From assembly GCA_964507325.1 (NCBI GenBank), contig CAZDQL010000030.1, positions 1 through 64,000 on the forward strand: DNA of 64,000 nucleotides, read 5' to 3'. A program made the position numbers and the translations under genes. Every line of letters begins with the position of its first letter. The stretch's first letter is position 1. This document shows positions 25,112 to 33,461 of this stretch, piece after piece. The notes under the pieces are model-generated. The model was not told the origin of the DNA. It did no database searches and was given only the letters and a program-made list of their open reading frames with translations. This DNA comes from CAZDQL01 sp964507325 (GTDB taxonomy: Bacteria > Planctomycetota > UBA1135 > GCA-002686595).

Positions 25112-25450
25112 TCACTCGGCCCAGGCTTCTTGGGAGAGGTGCTCGCGCTTCTCGTCGACGTCCTTCCACTCGTCGGCGTCGTCGAGCGGATCCTTCTGCT
25201 CGGTGATGATGGGCCAAATTTCGGCCAGCTTGACGTTCAGCTCGGTGTACTCGGTCCACTTCTCGGGGACTTCACTCTCCTCGAAGATGGCGTCCGTGGG
25301 ACACTCGGGCACGCACGCTCCGCAGTCGATGCACTCGTCGGGGTTGATGGCGAGGAAGTTCACTCCCTCGTGGAAGCAGTCGACCGGGCAGACATCGACG
25401 CAGTCGGTGTACTTGCACTTGACGCAAGGCTCGCAGACGACGTAGGTCAT
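25112..25450 (-). CDS. fdxA: 7Fe ferredoxin FdxA
   Basis: Small electron carrier with one [3Fe-4S] and one [4Fe-4S] cluster. The 112-residue protein starts MTYVVCEPCVKC and matches the Azotobacter FdI / mycobacterial FdxA pattern: C9, C17 and C50 for the 3Fe cluster, and C21, C40, C43, C46 for the 4Fe cluster (DCVDVCPVDCFHEG, CIDCGACVPECPTDAI). The C-terminal tail is acidic. Start ATG 25448-25450 is the family start; an upstream in-frame start adds 17 residues with no similarity. It could serve Fe-S biogenesis, since no fdx lies in the isc operon. Confidence 0.93.
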   Translation of the reverse strand: MTYVVCEPCVKCKYTDCVDVCPVDCFHEGVNFLAINPDECIDCGACVPECPTDAIFEESEVPEKWTEYTELNVKLAEIWPIITEQKDPLDDADEWKDVDEKREHLSQEAWAE

Positions 25451-25546
25451 TGCACCTGGTGGGGTGGGGCTAGAGTTCTGGGGAAATGGGGCCGGGAGCA
25501 TACCGCCGCGGTCCTCGGAGCACCATGGATTTTGGCGGCGTGGTTT

Positions 25547-26335
25547 TCAGCACCACGAGTTGTTGATCACCTCGCCCAGACCGCCGGCGCCGGGCACGAT
25601 GTAGCCGTGCTCGTCCAGCCCCCGCTCCCGATCCCAGTGGGTCCCCGGGGGAGTGGCCAGGACGTCCGGGGGGGAGAGCCCGCGGTCGATGCGCAGGGCG
25701 TAGACGGAGAGCTCCGGGCAGTGCTCCAGCACCGCCGCCAGGAACTCGGGGGTCGCGATCAGGGGCAAGCAGAGGATCTTGGCCGGCCTCCCCCAGCGCT
25801 CCACCAGGTGGTCCAGGGCGCGCATGATCGTCGAGCCGGTGGCTCCCATCGGGTCGGGGAACACGACCGTGGCCCCGGCGACGCTGCCCCCGACCTTGGC
25901 ACCCGAAAGATCGGCTCCCAGCACCCGGCCGGATTCGTCGATGCGCCGCGCCAGGTTCAGGTGATCCAAGCGCACCGACTCGAGGGGCAGGACCCCCACC
26001 AGTGTCTCGAAGCAGACCTGGGAGGGGATCATCCCCCCGCGGATGACGTCCAGGACGACGACCTGGGTGGCGGGGTCGAGCAGGGGACCGCGGTAGATCC
26101 CCGCCTCGGGGTGGCTCTCGACCATGCGCGTGGGAAGCTCGCCCTCGATCGTCGCCAGCTCCCGGCCGAAGGCGCGCTGGGCGAGGCCCCGGTAGAGCTC
26201 TCGGAGCAGGGCCAGGAGCTCGGGGTGGGAGGTCCGTCCCGATCCGAGACGCGCCAGGGCGGAGAGGCTCCAGGCATCCCCCACCAGATGGACGCGCGGA
26301 CCGTAGCCGTGCTCCATCCCGACCGATCCCATCAC
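25547..26335 (-). CDS. upp: Uracil phosphoribosyltransferase-like protein
   Basis: Type I phosphoribosyltransferase expected to make UMP from uracil and PRPP. The 262-residue protein has the PRPP loop as FPDPMGATGSTI, the upstream block VVVLDVIRGGMIPS and a C-terminal GYIVPG. It is about 50 residues longer than E. coli Upp. The usual uracil-binding end GDAGDRxFGT is replaced by GAGGLGEVINNSWC, so uracil specificity is less certain than fold. The GTG start overlaps the stop of the aminotransferase gene (GTGA); an ATG one codon later is equally possible. Confidence 0.78.
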   Translation of the reverse strand: MMGSVGMEHGYGPRVHLVGDAWSLSALARLGSGRTSHPELLALLRELYRGLAQRAFGRELATIEGELPTRMVESHPEAGIYRGPLLDPATQVVVLDVIRGGMIPSQVCFETLVGVLPLESVRLDHLNLARRIDESGRVLGADLSGAKVGGSVAGATVVFPDPMGATGSTIMRALDHLVERWGRPAKILCLPLIATPEFLAAVLEHCPELSVYALRIDRGLSPPDVLATPPGTHWDRERGLDEHGYIVPGAGGLGEVINNSWC

Positions 26336-27582
26336 CCGACCGACTCGATGGCGCGCGCCAGGGAAGCGACCAGGCGCGGGATGTCCCGGACGGACGTGGA
26401 GCAGAGGGCCACCCGCACGGCGCCTTGAAGGGGTACGACGAAGACGCCCTCCTCCTGGGTCGCGTCGGAGACCGCCACGGCGTTGTCGGTGAAGACCGCC
26501 ACGAAGAAGCCTCCCTCGTAGCGCGGCGTGCGCAGGCCGGCGCGGGCCGCCTCCTGGTTGAAGGCGGCGACGCGCTCGCCGAGCAGGGTCTGCATCCGCG
26601 CTCGATCGCGGTCCGCGCCGGCGGAGAGCTCGGGGTCGGAGAGCAGGGAGCCGATCGCCAGCATGCCCAGGTGGTTGCAGTTCGACCAGGTCCCGCGGCA
26701 GGAGTAGGAGAGGGCGTTGAAGACCTGGTCGCGCGAGTCCGCTTGGTCAGACACCGCGATCAGCGCGCCCACGCGCGATCCGTACTGGGCGAAGGCCTTG
26801 GACGCGCTCCAGGCAACCAAGAGGGTGCAGTGCTTCACCGCCGGCTCGAGCCACTCGACCCAGCGATCCGACCCGGGTCCTCCGTAGCGGGCGTAGGCCA
26901 GATCGAGGAGCAGGGTCACCGGTCCGCGACTCCCCGCGCGCATCAGGATCTCCGCCACGGCGCGCCACTCCCCCTCGTCGAGGGAGTAGCCGGTGGGGTT
27001 GTGGCAGGGGAAGTTGAGGATGATCAGGGCGCGCCCCTGTCGATCGAGCAGTGCGTTCAGGGCGGACTCGAAGGAACCCAGGTCGAAGCGCTCCTCGTCG
27101 TCGAACATCGGGAAGGTCTCGATCCCCCGTCCCGTGTGCTTGGCGATGATGGCGTAGGGGCCCCAGTAGTAGCTGGTCGTGAGGAAGGTCTGACCGGGTT
27201 CGACGAAATTGACGATCCCGTGGTGCACGGCACCGGTGCCGCCTGCCGTCGCAACGGCCACCGCCTTCTTCTCCAATGCACTCGTTCCGAAGACGTCCTG
27301 AACCACCGCGTTCTGGTAGGGGACGTCCCCCGCGATCGGCGCGTAGGCCGCTGCGCGGGAGGGATCGACGCGTCGGAAGGCGTCGGTCACCGTCGACATG
27401 ACCGCCAGACTTCCGTCGTCCTCCATCAGAGCACCCAGGCTGGCGTTGATCACCTCCTCACCTTCCGCGGCGCGGCGCTGGGCGATGGCGTTCAACGCGA
27501 AGATCGGATCGTCTCCGGGACGCTCGGCGGCGTCGGGAATGAGTGAGGACATGGAGTGGGTGGTCGGAGGAGGAGAGGTCAT
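26332..27582 (-). CDS. Class I aspartate/aromatic aminotransferase
   Basis: PLP-dependent aminotransferase, fold type I. The 416-residue protein has the canonical residues N195 (FPCHNPTGYSL), D227 (LLLDLAYARYGG), the PLP lysine K262 (WSASKAFAQYGSR) and R270. The region YYWGPYAIIAKHTGRG contacts the cofactor. The sequence is closer to the AspC/TyrB (Ia) group than to the If group, but the substrate is not clear. It is translationally coupled to the downstream upp-like gene. An alternative start at M11 (MSSLIPDAAE) is possible. Confidence 0.88.
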   Translation of the reverse strand: MTSPPPTTHSMSSLIPDAAERPGDDPIFALNAIAQRRAAEGEEVINASLGALMEDDGSLAVMSTVTDAFRRVDPSRAAAYAPIAGDVPYQNAVVQDVFGTSALEKKAVAVATAGGTGAVHHGIVNFVEPGQTFLTTSYYWGPYAIIAKHTGRGIETFPMFDDEERFDLGSFESALNALLDRQGRALIILNFPCHNPTGYSLDEGEWRAVAEILMRAGSRGPVTLLLDLAYARYGGPGSDRWVEWLEPAVKHCTLLVAWSASKAFAQYGSRVGALIAVSDQADSRDQVFNALSYSCRGTWSNCNHLGMLAIGSLLSDPELSAGADRDRARMQTLLGERVAAFNQEAARAGLRTPRYEGGFFVAVFTDNAVAVSDATQEEGVFVVPLQGAVRVALCSTSVRDIPRLVASLARAIESVG

Positions 27583-27625
27583 CGCTGGGGCACATCGGCC
27601 AAAGAAGCCGTTGGGAAGGGCGAGA

Positions 27626-28789
27626 TTATCGCCTTTTTGGCGGTCTCCAGCCAGCGACGATCAAGAGCGCGTACTCCTGCTGAGGATTGAGGTGGCGAGT
27701 GGCGAAAGTCCGATGGTCCCAGTGACGAATTCCGCGCAGAGCCAGATAGCGGTCGTAGCGCGGAATCGCGCTCTCCTTGCCCTTGAACTCGAGGGCCAGC
27801 CCCAGCGTGAAGTGGGCATTGGCCAGGAAGGGATCGTTCTGCACCACCTCGAATCCGGCGTTGGTGCAGCGCCGGTGGCACTCGGCCTTCGAGAGACCGA
27901 GATCCGCGCCATCCGTCCGCGAGCCGTTGAGGAACTGCGCCATCTCGAGGTAGCCCCGGCTGGCCTTGCCGGAGCGCCTCCAGCTGCGCTGCAGCTCCCT
28001 GGCATGCGCTCTCTCGAAGGCCACCAGCTCGCCGGAGCTCAGGGCTTCAGCCCTGCTCCGGGAACGGGTACACGCCACGCGCAGGATCGGGTGTTGGAGG
28101 AAGTTCCCCTGCGCGAGGGCAAGGGTCAGGTCGCGCACCATCGTCGGGTCGGCGGGTTCCGTAGCCCAAGCCGGCTGGTAGATCTCCTCGAGGTCGGCGC
28201 GTCGGGCGCGCAGCCGCGCGGCGGACAAGTCGGCGCGGCGGGCGATCTCGTTCAACTCGGCGCCGGGGCGCAGGTCGGCCCGTCCATGGACGTGAGCCGT
28301 GAAGAGAGCCAGGGCCGCGCGCACTTCGCGCAGATCGTCCTCGACCCCTTCGACGAGTCGGATGCGAGCCCGGAAGTGGTCGTCGAGTAGGGCGCGCGCC
28401 TGAGGCGGCGCGCGATCGGGTCCGAGCTCCACCCGCGCGCAACGCGCCTCCAAGCTCAGGAAGGCCCGGTGCAGGGCGTCGAGATCGCGCTCACTCGCCG
28501 CCACCCGGTCCTCGACCAGGTTGAAGTACCCGAGGCGCTCGTAGCGGTGCTTCGCGACGGCGATCAGCACCTCCACGTCGCGGGTCAGGCGGCACAACTC
28601 TTCGACGAAGGCGGCGCCCGTCCCGTCAGCGCTCCGGAACAAGAGGGCGAGGTCGCTGGGATCGATTGCCGACCCGAAGCCCACTCGACCGTCGGGAGCC
28701 GTGCCGCGGGGAAAGTCCCCCTCGGCGGACGGCACCCCGGGGAGTGCCAGCGCCGCCAGGCACGCGAACCGAGTTCGCAGTCGGACCAT
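27626..28789 (-). CDS. Exported helical protein of unknown function
   Basis: A 387-residue protein with a signal-peptide-like N-terminus (RTRFACLAALALPGVPSAEG). The body is mostly charged helix, with long Arg/Glu/Ala-rich stretches (RRADLSAARLRARRADLEE), and two cysteines in CHRRCTNAGFEV. No family recognised. The ATG at 28787-28789 has AGGAG five bases upstream, but this ribosome site lies inside the stem of the hairpin at 28792-28824. It follows the HhH gene on the same strand and may have its own promoter. Confidence 0.65.
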   Translation of the reverse strand: MVRLRTRFACLAALALPGVPSAEGDFPRGTAPDGRVGFGSAIDPSDLALLFRSADGTGAAFVEELCRLTRDVEVLIAVAKHRYERLGYFNLVEDRVAASERDLDALHRAFLSLEARCARVELGPDRAPPQARALLDDHFRARIRLVEGVEDDLREVRAALALFTAHVHGRADLRPGAELNEIARRADLSAARLRARRADLEEIYQPAWATEPADPTMVRDLTLALAQGNFLQHPILRVACTRSRSRAEALSSGELVAFERAHARELQRSWRRSGKASRGYLEMAQFLNGSRTDGADLGLSKAECHRRCTNAGFEVVQNDPFLANAHFTLGLALEFKGKESAIPRYDRYLALRGIRHWDHRTFATRHLNPQQEYALLIVAGWRPPKRR

Positions 28790-28791
28790 GG

Positions 28792-28824
28792 GGCTCCTCC
28801 ACCCACTATATGGGGGTAGGAGCC
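28792..28824 (-). promoter_or_regulatory. RBS-masking hairpin with possible promoter
   Basis: GGCTCCT (28792-28798) pairs with AGGAGCC (28818-28824), with further partial pairing inward around a loop containing ACTATAT. On the minus strand the 3' arm carries the AGGAG of the next gene. A -10-like TATAGT (28805-28810, minus) and a TTGAAA 19 bases upstream could form a promoter; the leader would be very short. It may instead be a terminator for the upstream genes. Confidence 0.4.
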
Positions 28825-28847
28825 GCTGGTTTCAATCGGACCAGCGC

Positions 28848-29996
28848 TCAGGCGAAGGGTCCTGCAGGCCCCTCTTCCTCTTCGGCGCGCACGCTCTCGA
28901 CGGGGGGCCCGGGAGGGGCGGGGGGAGGCGGAATCTCGAACGTCCACCCGAGGGTGCGCCCCACCCGGCGCGGCGGATCCAGCGTCGTGGGTTCGGCGGG
29001 CGCTTCCTCGATCACCTCGGGTTCCTCGACAGCGGTCGGAACCCAATCCCGGCGCGGCTCCCAGAACTTGCGCGGCGCTCCCTCGTCGGGGAGCGCTGCG
29101 TCACTCGAGGGCTCCACGTCCCGGACCTCTCGGGGCTCCTCCCGCTCCAGGCGCGGCACCTCCGGCTGAGGGCTGGGTGCGACCGGGGCGGGTGAGGGCT
29201 CCTCCGCTCGCTCCACGACCTCCGGAACCTCCGGAACCTCCTGAACCTCTCGAACCTCAGGAGCCCCTTGAGCCTCTTGAACCTCCTCGACGGCTTCGAC
29301 GGCTGCGACCTCCACCCTCGGTTCCGCGGCCGCGCTCTCCACCGCCTCGGGCTCCAGCGGGACCTCGCGGCGCGCGAGGAACTGCAGGCGCCGCAGAGCC
29401 GCGAAGGGGCGCCCCGTGCTGCGTGCCAGGGACAGGGTGTTCGCCTCCACCAGGCCGGCGAGGTCCTGGATCCCCAACGTTCCGAGCTGCTCGCAGAGGG
29501 ACTCGTCGAGGCCGTCGATCAGGCCGGGCTCGGGGCCCGCCGGCTGCGGCTCGGGTTCGGGCTCGGGCTCGGGCTCCGGGGGGATCCCATCCACCACCAG
29601 GGGCGGAGTGGGAACGGGCGTGGACTCGGAGGCAGCGCCCGCGGACTCGTCGCTCCGCCTCCAGCGGCCGAGGACCTCGCCGAGGATCGCCCGGTCGCGC
29701 CGATCGAGTCCGCCGGCGGGACTCAGGGGGCCGGGCTCGAACTCGAAGGTGCTCCCGCCGATCTCCGGAGCCTCCTCGCGATCGTCGAATACCTCCACCT
29801 CGAGCCGCTGGGAGAGCCCGCGGGCTTCCCGGCCGAGGCGGCGCGCGACCGACGGGGGCACGTCGAGGATGCGCGCCAGGTCACCGGGATCGCGACTCTC
29901 CAGGTCCCCCAGGGTCGAGCAACCGGCTCGCCGGAGGCGCCGCAGGCTGGCCGGGCCATCCGCGTGGAGCGTGCAGAGCAGGGCAAGGGATTCCAT
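28848..29996 (-). CDS. Helix-hairpin-helix protein with Glu/Pro-rich linkers
   Basis: A 382-residue protein. The N-terminal part (LRRLRRAGCSTLGDLESRDP, ARILDVPPSVARRLGREARG) and a second block (LIDGLDESLCEQLGTLGIQD, LAGLVEANTLSLARSTGRPF) look like tandem HhH or DUF4332-type domains that bind DNA or proteins. Between and after them are Glu-Pro repeats (EPEPEPEPEPQPAG) and imperfect EVxE repeats (EVQEVPEVPEVVE) encoded by near-identical 9-base units, so much of the protein is disordered. The gene lies directly after parA on the same strand, 17 bases apart, which suggests a shared role in DNA or cell organisation. Confidence 0.7.
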   Translation of the reverse strand: MESLALLCTLHADGPASLRRLRRAGCSTLGDLESRDPGDLARILDVPPSVARRLGREARGLSQRLEVEVFDDREEAPEIGGSTFEFEPGPLSPAGGLDRRDRAILGEVLGRWRRSDESAGAASESTPVPTPPLVVDGIPPEPEPEPEPEPQPAGPEPGLIDGLDESLCEQLGTLGIQDLAGLVEANTLSLARSTGRPFAALRRLQFLARREVPLEPEAVESAAAEPRVEVAAVEAVEEVQEAQGAPEVREVQEVPEVPEVVERAEEPSPAPVAPSPQPEVPRLEREEPREVRDVEPSSDAALPDEGAPRKFWEPRRDWVPTAVEEPEVIEEAPAEPTTLDPPRRVGRTLGWTFEIPPPPAPPGPPVESVRAEEEEGPAGPFA

Positions 29997-30013
29997 GGTC
30001 GTCTAGGTTCGGA

Positions 30014-30838
30014 TCAGCGGACGGGGCTGGGGGCCGGACGGTCGGGGGCGGAGGATGCGCAGGGAGAGAGGGCGGCCATCACCTCCTGGGCGAGGGCGTC
30101 GAAGTCGGCCGCGGCCCGCGAGCTGGGGGCGAGCTCCTGCACGGGCAGGCCGACCGCGGGCGCCTCGCGCAGGCGCACACTGGTGCGGATGACCGTGTCG
30201 AACATGTCGTCACCGAAGCGGTGGTGCATGGCGACCAGCAGCTCGCGCTCGAACTTGGTGCGCCGGTCGAACATGGTGCCGACCACCTTGACCGGCGGGC
30301 GGTGCCCCTGCCGCTCGGCGGTCTGCTCGAAGACGCGCAGGGCTTGCAGCGCGCCCTGCAGTGCGAAGGCACCCGTCTCGACCACCAGCAGCGCGGTCGT
30401 GCTGGCGAAGAGGGCGTTGGCGCACAGCACCCCGTCGGCGCGGGGCGGGCAGTCGACGATCACCCAGCGGAAGCGGTCGGCGATCTGAGCCAGGACCCGG
30501 GCCAGCCGTTGCTCGGGGTGGATCAGGCGCTCGGAGACCTCCTCGAACTCGGCCAAGCGCGGGTCGGAGGGCAGGAGGTCGATCCCCCCCGGTCCCGCGT
30601 AGACGGCGTCGGCGGCGCGCACCTCGTCCAAGAGGACCTCGGCGATCGAAGGCTCGTCGTCGAGTGCGCAGCCCAGCGCCATCGTCGCGTGGGCCTGCGG
30701 ATCGAGATCGACGATCAGCACCGGCTCTCCTCGCGCGGCGAGCGCCCCGGCGAGGTTCACCGCAGTGGTCGTCTTGCCGCAGCCCCCCTTCTGGTTGACG
30801 AGGGACAGCACCGAGATGGGCGGACTCGGATCGGTCAT
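30014..30838 (-). CDS. ParA-family partition ATPase
   Basis: Deviant Walker A ATPase of the ParA/Soj family. The 274-residue protein has SLVNQKGGCGKTTTAVNLAG at the N-terminus, the A' motif LIVDLDPQAHAT and Walker B VIVDCPPRADG. It lacks an N-terminal HTH, so it is the short chromosomal type. No parB or parS-like site was seen next to it, so its partner is unknown; it could position chromosomes, plasmids or protein cargo. ATG at 30836-30838 gives the family start. It lies between a second MinD/ParA-type ATPase and an HhH protein on one strand. Confidence 0.88.
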   Translation of the reverse strand: MTDPSPPISVLSLVNQKGGCGKTTTAVNLAGALAARGEPVLIVDLDPQAHATMALGCALDDEPSIAEVLLDEVRAADAVYAGPGGIDLLPSDPRLAEFEEVSERLIHPEQRLARVLAQIADRFRWVIVDCPPRADGVLCANALFASTTALLVVETGAFALQGALQALRVFEQTAERQGHRPPVKVVGTMFDRRTKFERELLVAMHHRFGDDMFDTVIRTSVRLREAPAVGLPVQELAPSSRAAADFDALAQEVMAALSPCASSAPDRPAPSPVR

Positions 30839-30911
30839 AGGGGGCTCGAGTTCCCCGGGCTCCGGGGGGTGGACGAACGCGCCTCCCACCCGTCACCGTC
30901 CTGCACGTAGC

Positions 30912-31787
30912 TCAGCGGAGGGCGCGGCGCGCCTTCTCGTAGAATGCACTAGTGGTCCGGGCGTGTTCAATAGGCCCCCACCCAGCCACCCGTCTCAGCG
31001 CCTGGGCTGCGGAGCTCTCGGGGTAGCTCAACAAGACCGGTTCGCGCCGTTCGACGCTCTTGCCGACCGCGGGATCGGTGGGGATCCAGCCCACGTACTC
31101 GGGGTGATGCCCCAGGAAGCGGTTGGAGGCCGCACGGAAGCGATCCCAGGCGGCGTCCGCGAGACGGTCGTCGGGAGCCCGGTTGACCACCAACCCCACC
31201 CGGATGCCGGGATTCTCCAAGGTGGCCCGCTTGTAGAGGGCGTAGCCGTCGGAGAGGGCGGTCACCTCGTGGTTCGTGACCAGGAGCAGGGTGCTGGTGG
31301 CCGCCAGGTGGGCGACGGTGGAGTACCCCAGTCCCGCCCCGTGGTCGATCAGGACCAGGTCGAAGTCGCGCTCCAGCGGCCGCAGCGCCTTGAAGAGGCG
31401 ATCGAGCTCCCGGCGCGTGGGGTTGATCAGGACCTGCCGTCCCACCCCTCCCGACAGGAGGCGCAGGCCGTGGGGCCCCTCGATCAGCGCCTCCCGAGCG
31501 CCCACGGCCCCCTGGAGGACGTGCCCCAAGTCGTGGTTGGGCGCCAACCCGAGCAGGAGGTGGGCGTTGGCGAGACCCGCGTCGAAGTCCACCAGCAGCA
31601 CCCGCTCCCCCCGGCGTGCCCGGTGGACCGCCAGGTTGGTGGCCAGGATGCTCTTGCCGGTGCCCCCCTTGCCGCTGGCGATGCACACCACCCGAGCGCC
31701 CGAGGTCGAGGGGCTGTGGGAGCGCTCCTCGAGCCGGGAGGCACGCCGGAAGGAGCGCAAGCGGGCGAAGTGAAACCGATTGAGCAT
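30912..31787 (-). CDS. MinD/FlhG-like ATPase
   Basis: Second deviant Walker A ATPase of this cluster. The 291-residue protein has VVCIASGKGGTGKSILATNL near residue 33, VLLVDFDAGLANAHLLLG (the DADxGxAN style of FlhG/MinD) and LVLIDHGAGLGYS as Walker B. The basic N-terminus (NRFHFARLRSFRRASRLEER) resembles the FlhF/flagellar-interaction region of FlhG, but no flagellar genes are nearby. The C-terminus lacks an obvious amphipathic membrane-targeting helix. Whether it is FlhG, MinD or a planctomycete-specific spatial regulator cannot be decided. Confidence 0.82.
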   Translation of the reverse strand: MLNRFHFARLRSFRRASRLEERSHSPSTSGARVVCIASGKGGTGKSILATNLAVHRARRGERVLLVDFDAGLANAHLLLGLAPNHDLGHVLQGAVGAREALIEGPHGLRLLSGGVGRQVLINPTRRELDRLFKALRPLERDFDLVLIDHGAGLGYSTVAHLAATSTLLLVTNHEVTALSDGYALYKRATLENPGIRVGLVVNRAPDDRLADAAWDRFRAASNRFLGHHPEYVGWIPTDPAVGKSVERREPVLLSYPESSAAQALRRVAGWGPIEHARTTSAFYEKARRALR

Positions 31788-31941
31788 GGCAGGAGGGGCG
31801 AGGGAGTACCCTCGGGATCGGCGAGGCCCGCGTCAATGGGCAAGGGGTACGAAGGCGGTCGAACCGAGTGCCTCGGGGAAGTCCCGACCCCTGCGGGAAT
31901 GGGCCTGGCGGGCGGACCGGAGGTCCTGGCCCGCGCGTCCC

Positions 31942-33423
31942 TCAGGACAGACGCACCTCCTCCCCCACCCGATGGAGCTTCATCACGTTGGTGTTGCGGG
32001 CGTGGCCGGGGGGCACGCCCGCGACGAAGACGATCTCCTCGCCGTAGGAGAGCAGGCCGCGCACCACCAGCACCTCCCCCGCCACGTACAACATCTCCTC
32101 CAGGCTCTTCTCGCGCCGGAAGTGGACCGGCCGGACGTGGGTCAAGACGCTCATCTGTCGGACCGCGCGCAGATCGGGGCACAGGCCGATGATCTCGCAG
32201 CGCGGCAGGTAGCTGGAGAGCGCGCGCACCGTGGCGCCCGTCTCCGTGAAGCAGACGATCTTCGCCAGGCCCAGGGCGTTGGCCACCTGGACCGCTGCCA
32301 TCGCCGTGGCGGTGGCGAAGCTGGCCCGCTCGGGGTCGATCTGGCGGCGGGGGCGTTTGTGGTAGCGGGGGGATTCCTCGACCGCCTGGGCGATGCGCGT
32401 CATCGTCGCCACCGCCTGCAACGGGTAGCGCCCCACCGCGGTCTCCGCGGAGAGCATCACCGCGTCGGTGCCGTCGAGCACCGCGTTGGCCACGTCGGTC
32501 ACCTCGGCGCGGGTGGGGCGGCTCTCGTGGATCATCGACTCGAGCATCTCGGTGGCCGTGATCGTGAACTTGCCAGCGCGCACCGCGGAGTGCAGCAGCC
32601 GCTTCTGGGCGATGGGGAGCTTGGCCAGCTCGAGCTCCACCCCCAGGTCGCCGCGGGCGACCATGACCCCGTCGCAAGCCTCCAGGATGGCGTCGATGTT
32701 GGCCAGGGCCGAGGAGCGCTCGATCTTGGCCACCATCCCCAGTCCGGGAGCCAAGGAGCGCACCTCCTCGACCTCCTCCGCCGTGCCCACGAAGCTGATC
32801 CCCAGGAAGTCGATCTCCCGTTCGACGGCGAAGGCGATCAGCTCGCGGTCCTCGGCGGTGGGCAGCTGGTACGGCACGTCGGAGTCGGGCATGTGCACGC
32901 CCTGCCGGTCCCCCACCGCCCCGGGACGTCGCACGCGGCAGAGCACGCGCTCGCCCCGGACCTCCTCCACCACCACCTCGACCTTGCCGTCCGCCAGTGC
33001 GACGCGATGACCGGGGTGCAGGGCGCGGTGCAGGTCTTCGACACCGATCAGGACCTCCCCCGACGCCGTCTCTCCGGAGCCGGAGCGCAGGGCGACCACC
33101 TGACCCTGGGTGAGCTCGAGCTCTCCGCCGGGGAAGGTCCCCATGCGCATCTTCGGTCCGGGGAGATCGGCCAGGATCCCGACCGCGATCCCGCGCGCGT
33201 CGGCCGCGCCGCGAACCTTGTCGATGCGCCGGCGGTGGTCCTCCAGGGTTCCGTGGCTGAAGTTCATCCGAGCCACCGCCATTCCAGCGTCGAGCATCTC
33301 TCCGACGCGGTCCTCCGAGGCGGGCCCGATGGTGGCCACCACCTTGGTGAAGGAAGCGCGCTGGTGCGGCAGGGGCGGGGGCTGGGACTCCGGCGGGGGC
33401 TGGGACTCCGGTTGGCTGGCCAT
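31942..33423 (-). CDS. pyk: Pyruvate kinase
   Basis: Makes pyruvate and ATP from phosphoenolpyruvate and ADP. The 493-residue protein has KVVATIGPAS, ARMNFSHGTLEDH, the active-site block GVMVARGDLGVELELAKLPI and SAETAVGRYPLQAV. The N-terminus carries a repeated low-complexity leader (ESQPPPESQPPPLP) from a 15-base direct repeat, which is unusual for this enzyme; translation could also begin closer to the TIM barrel. The C-terminal domain is complete. About 150 non-coding bases separate it from the MinD-like gene downstream. Confidence 0.94.
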   Translation of the reverse strand: MASQPESQPPPESQPPPLPHQRASFTKVVATIGPASEDRVGEMLDAGMAVARMNFSHGTLEDHRRRIDKVRGAADARGIAVGILADLPGPKMRMGTFPGGELELTQGQVVALRSGSGETASGEVLIGVEDLHRALHPGHRVALADGKVEVVVEEVRGERVLCRVRRPGAVGDRQGVHMPDSDVPYQLPTAEDRELIAFAVEREIDFLGISFVGTAEEVEEVRSLAPGLGMVAKIERSSALANIDAILEACDGVMVARGDLGVELELAKLPIAQKRLLHSAVRAGKFTITATEMLESMIHESRPTRAEVTDVANAVLDGTDAVMLSAETAVGRYPLQAVATMTRIAQAVEESPRYHKRPRRQIDPERASFATATAMAAVQVANALGLAKIVCFTETGATVRALSSYLPRCEIIGLCPDLRAVRQMSVLTHVRPVHFRREKSLEEMLYVAGEVLVVRGLLSYGEEIVFVAGVPPGHARNTNVMKLHRVGEEVRLS

Positions 33424-33461
33424 GCTCGGAGCAGTCTAGCCCCATGCCGCTCCCGGACCCG

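Noticed and set aside
29177..30910. A 577-codon open frame on the plus strand across the HhH and parA genes
   Set aside because: Arg/Pro/Gly-rich antisense frame with no domain; the minus-strand genes show clear motifs.
33362..33420. Repeat at the start of the pyruvate kinase gene as a regulatory repeat
   Set aside because: It is in frame and encodes ESQPPP twice; slippage in a linker explains it.
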